Numbered from the stretch's first letter, positions 24,578 to 33,022 are shown. The stretch is DNA of 33,873 nucleotides from Paenibacillus roseus (GCF_016424485.1 NZ_JAELUP010000009.1:1-33873); one strand, 5' to 3'. Numbers and translations: made by a program. Notes: generated from the sequence alone by a model not told the origin.

Positions 24578-26686
24578 TTACTTTTTTTCATCTTCTTCAT
24601 TCCATTTCAATAGATCATCTGACGTTTCTTCTGTTTCTGTATGATCTTCCAACACGAATGTTTCTTCTTCCTCTGCAGCAACCGATTTTGGAGTGTCTTC
24701 TTCGTAACCGGCTGCTACCATTTCAATTAAATCGTCAAATTCATGGGGGTCGAAATCCTCAAGATTCCCTTGATGAACGTCCGAGTTCAAAATTTCGTTT
24801 TCAGACCTTGGTTCGTTGTCGGGGTTAATGAAAACAATATCTTCTTCGTTGTCGTTTTCATGATTATCAGAAGATTGCTCGTTGAAACCAGGAACGAAGA
24901 TCGGAACCCTAGTAATCACGCGTTCTTCTTCTATTCCCACATTATCGATGTCTTCATTTGCGGGCCAAAGAGAAAGGTCCGGCATCGGCACTCGCGCCGG
25001 ATCATGTCGCAACCATAAAACAAGTGCTTCATCATCTGGGAAACGTTCGAGTTCTTCCGGTTTCAACAATCGTCTGCCGGTTCGACCTTGATTGTAACCG
25101 TGAGAGATGCGTGACCGTCCACCGTCATTAATACTGGATCCGTGCGTTTCAATTGTCTTGTCTCCAAGCTTTTTGCTGATTTCTTCTGCCGTCTTAGGAG
25201 AAGAAGTCAAGAGATAAAGCCAAACATGACAATTACCTTTAATCGTTTCAGCAGCTCCTTGATACAGTACCTCTAATTGCTGAAAGTCTTGTACAATGAG
25301 ATGCCAACGGACACCGCGTCCACCCGATACCGTGAGCTTGGTTGCAAAATCTTTAAATGGCGGCATATTACCAAATTCATCCAGTATCATATTTACCCTA
25401 ACCGGAATCCTTCCCCCATTTTTGTTCGCCAGCTTCACTAACGCCTGGTAGGTCTGCTCTACATAGAGAGCAGCCAATTGATGCCGAGTAGTATCCTCAT
25501 CAGGGATAATTAGGAATACGGCTGTTTTTTCTTTTCCTACATTCTCCAGCTCGTGATCTTGCGAACCCGTTATGTACTGCATGGCAGGGTCAGCAAAGTT
25601 TTTCAGTAGGGTTGCGACCGAGGAATAGAAACTTCCTCTCATTTTTTCAGGGGCCAGCCGCGCCGCGATAAACGCAGCGCGCGCCGGATGGTCTTTAGGC
25701 AAGCTTTTCATGTATTCATTCAGTGGTACATAGTCCATAAGCTGATTGCCTACTTTTACTTTCTGAACTTCCCCCAACTCACCAAGCATCGTATAAACGC
25801 TGGTGAGATGCTTTTGATCATCCCGATCTGCTTCCATTGCGATTGCAAGCGTCAGAGCTTGAAGCACGGATTCTGCACCGTTATTCCAGGTTTGATCCCC
25901 GTTTTTGGAGCCTGGAGATTGATGCACAAACATGTGCGACATACTTGATGCGAATTGTACTGCTTCCGCTTCTTTGTTCTCTTTTAGAGCCTTGATGACG
26001 GGATGCATCGGGTTCCATCGATTCCCTCGCCCCGGCTCACGAAAATCTAAATAGACAATCTTATAGCCCATCATTTCAAGCAGAAATCGTTTAGCCTTTG
26101 CTAAGATTTCCCCTTTAGGGTCTGTTAGAATCATGGATTCTCCGGAGAAAGCCAAGCGCCATAGCGTTGGAAACACCCATCTCCGCGTTTTTCCAGATCG
26201 TGTGGCACCGATAATGAGGGTGTGCAAGTCTTGATCGATAATCCAGGCATATCCCTTTTTCAGCATAGCTCCAATCACGATACCGCCTTTTTCTGTCATC
26301 TCTCTAAATTTCCAAATGACTGCTTTTCTGTCCATTTCTTTTTCTGACATCCATCGTGCCGTACCATATTCGCCATTGCCAACTGAATCAGGACCTCCGA
26401 TATTACGTCTCCCGTTTTTCTTCCCCGGCATATCCTTCCAAAATATCATGATGAGGGGGACTAAGAATAGGAGCTGCAGAATGGCCCAAAATTTTCCGAG
26501 TATCGGATCAGTGATTAGCAATTTTATCGCCCCGATTAGATCAAGCTCATCCAACCATAAATTAGCTCCAGATAAAGAATGTTTAACAATGTATTCTGGC
26601 AGTTGAATTAAGGATGGAAGAACTAAAATATCAATCAAAATCAGAAAAGCTAATCCAATTAATTGTCCTTTTTTAATTTTTTTCAC
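24578..26686 (-). CDS. virD4: VirD4/TraG-type coupling protein
   Basis: A 702-aa coupling ATPase with two N-terminal membrane helices (about 8-30 and 65-82), Walker A GATRSGKT (about 164), Walker B MILDEFGNMP (about 432) and the family stretch LTVSGGRGVRWHLIVQDFQQLE. It links the relaxosome to the T4SS channel and drives DNA export. The last 120 residues are strongly acidic and Glu/Asp-rich, which may contact the relaxase or repeat protein. The GTG start lies three bases after GGAGGGAG and overlaps the ParR-like stop by 14 bases. Confidence 0.95.
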   Translation of the reverse strand: MKKIKKGQLIGLAFLILIDILVLPSLIQLPEYIVKHSLSGANLWLDELDLIGAIKLLITDPILGKFWAILQLLFLVPLIMIFWKDMPGKKNGRRNIGGPDSVGNGEYGTARWMSEKEMDRKAVIWKFREMTEKGGIVIGAMLKKGYAWIIDQDLHTLIIGATRSGKTRRWVFPTLWRLAFSGESMILTDPKGEILAKAKRFLLEMMGYKIVYLDFREPGRGNRWNPMHPVIKALKENKEAEAVQFASSMSHMFVHQSPGSKNGDQTWNNGAESVLQALTLAIAMEADRDDQKHLTSVYTMLGELGEVQKVKVGNQLMDYVPLNEYMKSLPKDHPARAAFIAARLAPEKMRGSFYSSVATLLKNFADPAMQYITGSQDHELENVGKEKTAVFLIIPDEDTTRHQLAALYVEQTYQALVKLANKNGGRIPVRVNMILDEFGNMPPFKDFATKLTVSGGRGVRWHLIVQDFQQLEVLYQGAAETIKGNCHVWLYLLTSSPKTAEEISKKLGDKTIETHGSSINDGGRSRISHGYNQGRTGRRLLKPEELERFPDDEALVLWLRHDPARVPMPDLSLWPANEDIDNVGIEEERVITRVPIFVPGFNEQSSDNHENDNEEDIVFINPDNEPRSENEILNSDVHQGNLEDFDPHEFDDLIEMVAAGYEEDTPKSVAAEEEETFVLEDHTETEETSDDLLKWNEEDEKK

Positions 26687-27020
26687 CTCCCTCCAAGGCT
26701 CCCATATTTAAGAAGTTTCCTAATGTAAATTGAATTTGTTCTTCCATGTCATTATCTTCTGAACTCATTTCTATTTGTTTTTCAGGGAGCGCCGCTGATA
26801 CGGCGACCCCCTTCTCTTTAATTTCGTTTAACGCATTTTTAATATAATCAAGGTCTTTTTGAATGAACTGAAACGGCATTACATGGTGTACGTAGTGTTC
26901 GATGGACTTCCGAATAAAATCTGACTTGTTTTTAGCTTGCAGATAGCATTGTTCTGCTTCAGGGCTAAATTCAACCTTTGCTGAGAGATTATATAACTGC
27001 CGTTTCTTTTTGGACAACAT
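26673..27020 (-). CDS. ParR-like partner of the actin-type segregation protein
   Basis: The 115-aa product has an N-terminal ribbon-helix-helix-like region (KVEFSPEAEQCYLQAKNKSDFIRKSIEHYV, about 14-44, given here by position) and an acidic C-terminus, the plan of ParR/AlfB adaptors that bind centromere repeats and ParM filament ends. Its ATG overlaps the ParM stop (TAATG). No iteron array resembling a parC centromere is visible directly beside it, so the binding site is unknown. The call relies on the ParM neighbour. Confidence 0.7.
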   Translation of the reverse strand: MLSKKKRQLYNLSAKVEFSPEAEQCYLQAKNKSDFIRKSIEHYVHHVMPFQFIQKDLDYIKNALNEIKEKGVAVSAALPEKQIEMSSEDNDMEEQIQFTLGNFLNMGALEGGEKN

Positions 27021-28066
27021 TATCCTCTCCCGGCTGCTCTCAAGGCGAGAGCTTGTGCAGCCAGGAAACCTTTAGCATTCGCAAATTGAGGATTTTCTAC
27101 TTTTTGTGTGATCCCAAATGCCTGCTCAAAGTGCGAATAAAGGTCATCTCCGCCACCTCCACCAATCATAACGCTTGAGAGTGTATTCACTTCATCTCTC
27201 CACCGCTGTTTGAGTTGAGAGATTATCCGACTAGCTACATTCTCATTAGCTTGCTTTCTAAAGGGTTTCAAATCAATACTTTTCCCTTTTGCTGTAAGTA
27301 TCCCATTCATTCCTGGCCAAAGGAGTGCTTTTTCGATTTCTTTTAAGTCAGGCTCGTAACCGCCTAACTCTTTTTTAGCTGCTTGCTGGATCTCTGTTTG
27401 TGCAGTATTCATACCAATGTCCAAAGAACCGGTAAACGGCTCTGGACGAGGTTGTAAGCCACGTTTACCCAAGGACATGAACAAGAAATCTGTTGTTCGG
27501 AAACCGATCTCTATCACTGCTAAAGGCTTGTTTAGTAGATTTGCATCTTTAACAGAACCATCAATATTGTGCAGCGCGGCGTAATAGGCTCCGGCTCCTT
27601 GCGGGAAGACAAAAACACTACTCACTTGGATCTTACTGTTTTTAGGCTGTCGCTCACCTTCTACAGATACATCTAGGGACAATCCTGTCAGTTTACGTTT
27701 AAGTTCCTCATGTTGCGCCGAAAATACGTTCATCGGCAGTCCAACTGCAAGCTCAACCGGTTCTTCTTTTTCATTTAGGATTCCCATCGCAGTGGCGATG
27801 AGAACTTCCAAGTTTCTATTTTTAGCATGTTCGTCTTCCCAGGTACGCGTACCGCCTGATGTCAGGCCAGCATCCCCAACATAATAAGAATTTTGATCCT
27901 CATCGCCTTTTTTGATCGTTACGATGTAATCGTCAAACTGCTCTCCAAAAACCCCTGCCACATTACTAGCCCGGCGAAGCCCTACAACAGAAGGGAATAA
28001 AATCGATTTCCCTTCTTCATTTTCGGCTTTGACATAACCAAAGCCAATATCTACTGAAATTCGCAT
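27020..28066 (-). CDS. ParM/StbA-like actin-type segregation ATPase
   Basis: The 348-aa protein has actin-fold motifs: phosphate-1 VDIGFGYVKA at the N-terminus, phosphate-2 VIEIGFRTTDF (about 185) and the adenosine motif MIGGGGG (about 300). Length fits plasmid ParM/Alp-type proteins. It would polymerise to push plasmid copies apart. GGGGAGG precedes the ATG. Unusually it lies inside the transfer operon between the relaxase genes and VirD4, so segregation and transfer are co-expressed. Confidence 0.9.
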   Translation of the reverse strand: MRISVDIGFGYVKAENEEGKSILFPSVVGLRRASNVAGVFGEQFDDYIVTIKKGDEDQNSYYVGDAGLTSGGTRTWEDEHAKNRNLEVLIATAMGILNEKEEPVELAVGLPMNVFSAQHEELKRKLTGLSLDVSVEGERQPKNSKIQVSSVFVFPQGAGAYYAALHNIDGSVKDANLLNKPLAVIEIGFRTTDFLFMSLGKRGLQPRPEPFTGSLDIGMNTAQTEIQQAAKKELGGYEPDLKEIEKALLWPGMNGILTAKGKSIDLKPFRKQANENVASRIISQLKQRWRDEVNTLSSVMIGGGGGDDLYSHFEQAFGITQKVENPQFANAKGFLAAQALALRAAGRG

Positions 28067-28068
28067 GT

Positions 28069-29853
28069 TTACCTCCCCAAAGATAAATTATTTTGTAAAA
28101 CAGCTTCACTTACTCCACTGGCAGCTTGTTCGATTGCAAGATCCTTCAATTCCTTTGATAAGTGAGGGTGTTTCTCAATAGGGGTATGAAGAACTCGGTC
28201 TTCACCCTTTAATTGAAACTCAAAGCGATCCCTTCCTAGACGATATCGTTCCACAGGCGTATTTAATTGTTCCTGGGAAACCATAGTCGGAACGCCATCA
28301 ATCGTTTTTAACGTATCCTTCAAATTTCCCTCGCCTTGCTTCCAGCGATTGGCTTCCATTTTGACTTCGCCGGATCCTTGTATGATCATGTCTTGGGCTA
28401 ATGTCTGCGCATCATTTCGATCATAAAGGGTTTCGATTCCCCCATCGACATTCCGATCACGAACGATAAAGGAAAATGGGTTTCGTTCTACATTCCATAT
28501 GTCACCTTGGGGAAATTGAAAACTACGATTCTCGCCTACTACCATGGAATTGAGTTCTTCTTGTAAATTACTTTTTAGCGTTTGTACCGGTTGAATTACT
28601 TCTTTGGAATCTCCAGAACCATTTGGCTTTAATTCCGGTTCAGCAATCGATTGATCATTCTGTTTACTGCTATCCAAAGCTTTGACATCCCCGGCTTTTA
28701 CAATCTCACTTGCTAGTTCAGAAGATCCTTGTGAATAATTAATTGGCTGAACGACTTGGTCAAATTGATCACGAACGACGAAACCTTGTTCACTTCTCTC
28801 AATGTTCCAGGTGTCGCCCTTGTTTCCAAACTGAAAAGAACGACTTTCACCTACCGCCAAGGAATCGAGTTGTTCTTCCAGGTTATTTCGAAGATCCCAG
28901 TCCTGAATCTGCTTCTTCGAATCCTCAGACAAAAGGTTCCAAGTCTCTGTCGCAGCTTCATGCTTCCCATTGTTTCGCTGCTGCAAATAATCCTGGGCCA
29001 ATTCCGATTGAGCCACCGGATCGTTCTGATTGCTGACCTCCAATACTTTTACGTCTCCAGCTCCATACTTAACCATGGCATCCGCTAATTCGGAAGATCC
29101 GACTCCATTTAATTCATAGGTAGATTGAACGATCTCTGGATTGAATTGATCGCGAACAACGAAGCCTTGCTCGCTTTTTTGAACATTCCAAGCGTCACCC
29201 TTATTATCAAATTGAAAAGTACGACTTTCACCTATTTCCATGGAATCAAGTAATTCTTGCAAGTTGTTGCGAAGATCCGGCGCCAACTCTGATTGAGCTA
29301 TTGGCTCATTTTGATTGGTGACCTCCAAAAGCTTTACTTCCGCTCCAGCGCCATATTGAATTAAATCATTTGCCAATTGTAAGGAACCAGCACTGTTTAA
29401 CTCATAAATCCCTTCAACATTTCCCCATTCAGCCTGATCCCGAGCTGTGAAGCCTTGGTCGTTTTTCGTGACATGCCATGCATCAGATGTGTCACCAAAT
29501 TGAAAAGTACGACTTTCGCCCATCGGTATGGCATCAAGTTGACCCTGTAACTCGGATACTTGTCCTACTTGAGGAACCGGCTCATTTTGGTTACTTACTT
29601 CCAGGAGTTTCACATCTGCTCCAGCCCCATATTGAATTAGATCATTTGCCAATTGCAAGGAACCAGCACTGTTTAACTCATAAATCCCTTCAACATTTCC
29701 CCACTCAGCGTGATCCCGAGCTGTGAAGCCTTGGTCGTTTTTTGTCACGTGCCATGCATCTGATGTGTCACCAAATTGAAAAGTACGACTTTCGCCCATT
29801 GGTATGGCATCAAGCTTTTCCTGCAACTCTGATACTTTTTCCTTTTCATCCAT
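28069..29853 (-). CDS. Five-repeat protein of unknown function, 594 aa
   Basis: Five copies of a domain of about 75-90 residues start near residues 9, 101, 197, 324 and 429. Each holds the pattern GESRTFQF, then D-x-W-x-V, then GF-x-x-RD, then a helix ending in GAG-x-VK. Copies 1 and 2 are almost identical, also at DNA level (276-bp spacing). Linkers are rich in Gln, Asn, Ser and Glu. A unique C-terminal 90 residues follow. There is no signal peptide or membrane segment. It lies directly after the relaxase, its ribosome-binding site within the relaxase 3' end. It may bind DNA or scaffold the relaxosome; I recognise no family. Confidence 0.8.
   Translation of the reverse strand: MDEKEKVSELQEKLDAIPMGESRTFQFGDTSDAWHVTKNDQGFTARDHAEWGNVEGIYELNSAGSLQLANDLIQYGAGADVKLLEVSNQNEPVPQVGQVSELQGQLDAIPMGESRTFQFGDTSDAWHVTKNDQGFTARDQAEWGNVEGIYELNSAGSLQLANDLIQYGAGAEVKLLEVTNQNEPIAQSELAPDLRNNLQELLDSMEIGESRTFQFDNKGDAWNVQKSEQGFVVRDQFNPEIVQSTYELNGVGSSELADAMVKYGAGDVKVLEVSNQNDPVAQSELAQDYLQQRNNGKHEAATETWNLLSEDSKKQIQDWDLRNNLEEQLDSLAVGESRSFQFGNKGDTWNIERSEQGFVVRDQFDQVVQPINYSQGSSELASEIVKAGDVKALDSSKQNDQSIAEPELKPNGSGDSKEVIQPVQTLKSNLQEELNSMVVGENRSFQFPQGDIWNVERNPFSFIVRDRNVDGGIETLYDRNDAQTLAQDMIIQGSGEVKMEANRWKQGEGNLKDTLKTIDGVPTMVSQEQLNTPVERYRLGRDRFEFQLKGEDRVLHTPIEKHPHLSKELKDLAIEQAASGVSEAVLQNNLSLGR
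29274..29829 (-). repeat. Near-identical 276-bp tandem duplication
   Basis: The first two domain repeats of the 594-aa protein match almost base for base, shifted by 276 bp (92 codons). For example, TGCCATGCAT on the plus strand begins at 29474 and again at 29750. The three other repeats are far more diverged, so this duplication, or a gene-conversion event, is recent. Such a repeat can expand or contract by recombination. Confidence 0.85.
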
Positions 29854-29862
29854 AATGATCAG

Positions 29863-31248
29863 CTACCTTTCTCTCTCGTTTTCTTGTTGACGAATTTGCT
29901 GCTCTCGTCTGGCCATTTGCGCCTTCTGAATCCGCCCTTGCGCTTCATTTTGCATTCTAGATTGCTCAATGGCGTTCCAGGCTGATTTCCAAACGGTTCG
30001 AGCAACATTCATCTGTTCTTCCATCTTAGGAGGACGAGCTGGCTTGACTGATTTAGATTGTGGCGAAGACCCTTTTTTGCTACGTTTTGAAGCGTCCTTT
30101 GAAGCTTTATTAGAGGCATTCGCCTTATTCACTTCTGCAGCTCCCCGAACAATAACGTTAGCGACCCGATCCCTTAAATCATTATGCGCCCTATCTTTGG
30201 CAGCTTTAATTTTGTCTGGATTGGTAGTGTGCAAACGTGTCATACTTTCAGCCGATTTCATATAGCGGTCATAAGATGCTCTGAAATCCGGGAACCTTAA
30301 CATCTTTTCAGCAATTTCCAAAGCTTTTGTTTTAGCCGGTTCTGGCATGAACTTTAACGCCGCCCGACCACGGCCTGGCATCAATCGCGCTAATTCCCCC
30401 AAACCTTTAACAATTTCTTTCAATTCTTTCGGATAAGCTTTAGGAGCTAGATCAGTCTTCATCACTCCAGCAGACTGCAATTCCAATTCAACAAGCTTTG
30501 TCGCTCGTTGAACATCCCGAATAATAGCAACTGCTTTTTCCGTATCCCCCTTAGAGAGATCACGAATCAAATCACGCATAGCTGTTTTCTCTTGGGTCAG
30601 TCGGACTCGCTCACCACCATAAATCTGGTTCATAAAAGCGTTCTTCACATCTTTACGTTCCCCATCTGTGATTCGGCCTTTCCTTCTTTTCGGAACCTTT
30701 TCCCACATGACCAGATGGACATGTGGATGACCCTTTTCCTGATGAAAGGCCGCGACCCAACGGAGATTACTTTCTCCTATCCCCATCTCAGCTGCAGCTT
30801 GTGGTACAGCAGCCCGCAAGGCTGTTTCCCACCCTTTACGATCATCCAGATTTAAAAGCTTGGCGTCTTCTTCCTTTAAAGACAGAATAGATCTCCACAC
30901 AACACCTTTATGAGTTTGGAGTTCATCTTGAATCTCATTTAGGACTGGTTTTTCTCCAGTTGCCCCAAACAGACCATGACTACCTGGGCGTTCAGATGCG
31001 TATTTCACATGCCCCGCTGCACTCCCTGGCTCTACACCCTCAGATATTTCTTTGAACGTGTACTCGGCATTCTCTGGCTTTTGAAGCTCATCCCCAAGAT
31101 CAACGCCAGTTCGCCTGCCAATGTAACTAATGTGGGCAGCATTCTTTGCTCGATTTTCAGTATTTGGCGCATAAAAAGAAAATTTGAAAATGAAAGGTGA
31201 CTGAAATCGTGAATGTTCATTCACCAGAGAACCAAATTTTTTACTCAT
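29863..31248 (-). CDS. MobL-like conjugative relaxase
   Basis: The 461-aa product shows the relaxase metal-binding motif GHPHVHLVMW (about 174) and an N-terminal stretch with candidate nucleophiles Tyr26 and Tyr42 (ISYIGRRTGVD). It also has HVKYASERPGSHGLFG, typical of MobL relaxases of Firmicutes plasmids such as pLS20. The C-terminal 110 residues are Lys/Arg/Gln-rich and probably disordered. It would nick oriT, stay bound to the 5' end and be passed through VirD4. It starts three bases after the RHH gene with only a weak ribosome-binding site, suggesting coupled translation. Which Tyr is catalytic cannot be settled by eye. Confidence 0.88.
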   Translation of the reverse strand: MSKKFGSLVNEHSRFQSPFIFKFSFYAPNTENRAKNAAHISYIGRRTGVDLGDELQKPENAEYTFKEISEGVEPGSAAGHVKYASERPGSHGLFGATGEKPVLNEIQDELQTHKGVVWRSILSLKEEDAKLLNLDDRKGWETALRAAVPQAAAEMGIGESNLRWVAAFHQEKGHPHVHLVMWEKVPKRRKGRITDGERKDVKNAFMNQIYGGERVRLTQEKTAMRDLIRDLSKGDTEKAVAIIRDVQRATKLVELELQSAGVMKTDLAPKAYPKELKEIVKGLGELARLMPGRGRAALKFMPEPAKTKALEIAEKMLRFPDFRASYDRYMKSAESMTRLHTTNPDKIKAAKDRAHNDLRDRVANVIVRGAAEVNKANASNKASKDASKRSKKGSSPQSKSVKPARPPKMEEQMNVARTVWKSAWNAIEQSRMQNEAQGRIQKAQMARREQQIRQQENERER

Positions 31249-31251
31249 TTG

Positions 31252-31647
31252 TTATTCACTATCTTCGTTCATCATTTTTTCTTGAGACATTTTCATGAAA
31301 CCAACAGCTTTTTTACGAGCCGCATCGTGCAAGGATTGACCGTTTTTCCCCATAGCCTCATACAAATACTGAGACATGTACATAGAGGTTGAAGACGATA
31401 TTAACGTTTTGGCATTAATTTTAGCCAAACGCTCAATCCCTGGTTGCATCGCCTCTTCGACTGCACGACGAATCATTAGCAAAACAGGATCAACCACTTC
31501 TCCAGCGAGTTCCTGTGCAACTGCATTTGATAGTAAACGACGACACAACTCAGCTTTTGATTCCTGTCTGATTGCAGCCAATGCATTTAATTGCGCTTCT
31601 AATTCTGCATCTAGCCGAATCCGCATGGGATTCATCAACTTGCTCAT
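31252..31647 (-). CDS. RHH-type relaxosome accessory protein
   Basis: ATG 31647 was chosen because AAAGGGTGA lies just upstream; the frame extends further but without a better site. The 131-aa product begins with a ribbon-helix-helix (MRIRLDAELEAQLNALA and the following helix with SKAELCRRLL, about 7-42). It continues with helical regions and a polar C-terminus. RHH proteins next to relaxase genes bind oriT and often repress their own promoter. Four GTAGTC repeats at 43-45 bp spacing occupy the region just upstream and are the obvious candidate sites. Confidence 0.8.
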   Translation of the reverse strand: MSKLMNPMRIRLDAELEAQLNALAAIRQESKAELCRRLLSNAVAQELAGEVVDPVLLMIRRAVEEAMQPGIERLAKINAKTLISSSTSMYMSQYLYEAMGKNGQSLHDAARKKAVGFMKMSQEKMMNEDSE

Positions 31648-31660
31648 TTTTTCACCCTTT

Positions 31661-31807
31661 CCACAAAATGTAGTCACTAAAAACACAGTAACAATAATAT
31701 TTTACCACATTTCGTAGTCCAGAAAATAAAAAAATAAATCATCTGTGTTCCACAACGTAGTCTTAAAAAAATGAGTTTCTTCCCGGCTTTGCCGGGAATG
31801 TGTAGTC
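31661..31807. promoter_or_regulatory. Four GTAGTC repeats at about 44-bp spacing
   Basis: CCACAAAATGTAGTC (31661-31675), CCACATTTCGTAGTC (31705-31719), CCACAACGTAGTC (31750-31762) and a shorter GTAGTC (31802-31807) are in the same orientation, with cores 44, 43 and 45 bp apart, about four helical turns. An extended -10 for the transfer operon (TGGTAAAAT on the minus strand, 31699-31707) overlaps the second copy. The set probably binds the RHH protein for relaxosome formation and autoregulation. Confidence 0.7.
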
Positions 31808-31900
31808 TCTGCGCGACACGCGCCTTATCCTGCCTTAAAGAATTTACCCCTTAATTTCGGGGTAAATTGATTAAGGTCTCCCCTTTTCGGGGAGAATGAT
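31780..31900 (+). other. Probable origin of transfer (oriT)
   Basis: The hairpin TTCCCGGCTTTGCCGGGAA (31780-31798) and GCGCG/CGCGC (31811-31823) lie just before TATCCTG/C (31826-31833), which matches the IncP-type nick consensus YATCCTG/Y. Just after it CCTTAA and AATTTACCCC (31833-31850) pair with GGGGTAAATT and TTAAGG (31859-31876). A further hairpin TCTCCCC/GGGGAGA (31877-31895) follows. Position upstream of the RHH and relaxase genes is right for oriT. The exact nick is inferred. Confidence 0.7.
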
Positions 31901-32325
31901 TTCAGCAATTTTAGCTGCTATTGTGCCGGATTGTTTCCCCTTTCCAAGAAAGTTTATCTCTCGCGGCGTTCTGTAGCTATTCTGGTCGCGCGAAGCAACC
32001 CCAACTGAATTTTGATTCTTTAGTTCGCAGCATGGGTTGTAAACTGTTTTGATGTAGGCAAATTGATCTAAAACTTCAAGAACATTTTCCCAAAATACCT
32101 ATGAATATCGAACTAAACCCATTATAAACCAATCCATGTAATATGACAACTTAATTTTCATAACGAATTTATCACTACATGTATGGGATTAAAGCTTTTT
32201 TTAACCAAAAATTTCATAATTCATTATAACATATTTTCATACCGTGTAAACCACGTAATAAAAGGGTTTATAAGCTTTTTTGATTTTAATTTTCTTAACT
32301 ATTTCGACACGACTAAACACCTTCA
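31901..32325. other. AT-rich non-coding region between oriT and leading genes
   Basis: About 425 bases without a supported gene. It starts with moderate GC (inverted arms CAACCC near 32007 and GGGTTG near 32034) and becomes strongly AT-rich after 32090, with repeated short AT blocks. It could hold part of a replication origin or leading-region regulatory sites, but I see no iterons or DnaA box set that would prove it. Confidence 0.4.
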
Positions 32326-32400
32326 ATAAAATTATGAATATTTAATTCTAAAGGAACAAAAAACCCTTATTAAATAAGGGTTTTTTGTTCATAATTTTAT
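32326..32400 (-). terminator. Strong hairpin terminator of the regulator genes
   Basis: GAACAAAAAACCCTTATT (32354-32371) and AATAAGGGTTTTTTGTTC (32373-32390) form an 18-bp perfect inverted repeat. A second pair, ATAAAATTATGAA (32326-32338) and TTCATAATTTTAT (32388-32400), flanks and partly overlaps it. A/T tracts on both sides make it usable in both directions. It lies 33 bases past the last regulator gene. Confidence 0.85.
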
Positions 32401-32432
32401 GGTATAGGTCTTTTTTCACATTGTTTATTTTA

Positions 32433-32672
32433 TCAGTAACGTCCAATTCTTTCTGGCATTACTTCGGCTGACCATCCTTCCTTTATTGCCCGTTTAAGAA
32501 AGTTAACGGGTGATCTGATAGTCGATCTTGACTGTCGGAGAATGAGAAGTAATTCTAAGGATCGCTCTAAAGGTATCGGATCTAGCAATTCCAACACTTC
32601 GTATGCTGGATAGGTTAATGTAGCGATCTGATAAGCTGTTGTAATTGCCTTAAGCTTATTGATCTGGTCCAT
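32433..32672 (-). CDS. Small protein resembling a Rep C-terminal tail, 79 aa
   Basis: ATG 32672 (a GTG four codons earlier is possible) lies inside the end of the RHH gene, so translation is coupled. The protein is mostly helical and ends with SPVNFLKRAIKEGWSAEV. This resembles the NPxxFLxxAIxxGW-type motif near the C-terminus of Firmicutes plasmid replication initiators and DnaD-like proteins. It may be a small regulatory or replication-linked protein, or a remnant of a larger initiator. Function is not assigned. Confidence 0.6.
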   Translation of the reverse strand: MDQINKLKAITTAYQIATLTYPAYEVLELLDPIPLERSLELLLILRQSRSTIRSPVNFLKRAIKEGWSAEVMPERIGRY

Positions 32673-33009
32673 CAGTTCTACCACCCTCTCTTGCTTTCAT
32701 CCACTCAGAATCTTTTTTTATAGCACTTTCTAGTGCTTGTTCAAAATCTCCTGATCCTTCGTATTGCTCAATAGTCCGAAGCACAGCCATGGTAAAAGGG
32801 CCAAGGATCGGCTCTATTCCCCTGTCTCCCCATCCTTCGGGATCATCGTATCTGAGATGTCGGTGAGCAATACGGAAATAAGCTGACACAGTATTCGAAC
32901 CTTCTTCGCCGTTTACTATTCTGTCTATGTATGCCCACTCCTTTTTTGGTAGTGTAATAGAAACTTTTCTAGTCTCTCCAATTGTTGGTCTTCCCCGATT
33001 TTCAGTCAT
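32656..33009 (-). CDS. RHH-like regulator, 117 aa
   Basis: AGAGGTGAT precedes the ATG. The N-terminal region (KVSITLPKKEWAYIDRIV, about 14-31, plus the following helix) fits a ribbon-helix-helix fold; the C-terminal 80 residues are polar and helical. It overlaps the 79-aa gene. The perfect inverted repeat ATAAAAGT/ACTTTTAT (33023-33039) overlaps a TATAAT box just upstream and may be its own operator. It may act in copy control or in the leading region; no precise family is recognised. Confidence 0.68.
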   Translation of the reverse strand: MTENRGRPTIGETRKVSITLPKKEWAYIDRIVNGEEGSNTVSAYFRIAHRHLRYDDPEGWGDRGIEPILGPFTMAVLRTIEQYEGSGDFEQALESAIKKDSEWMKAREGGRTDGPDQ

Positions 33010-33022
33010 CCTATCACCTCTT

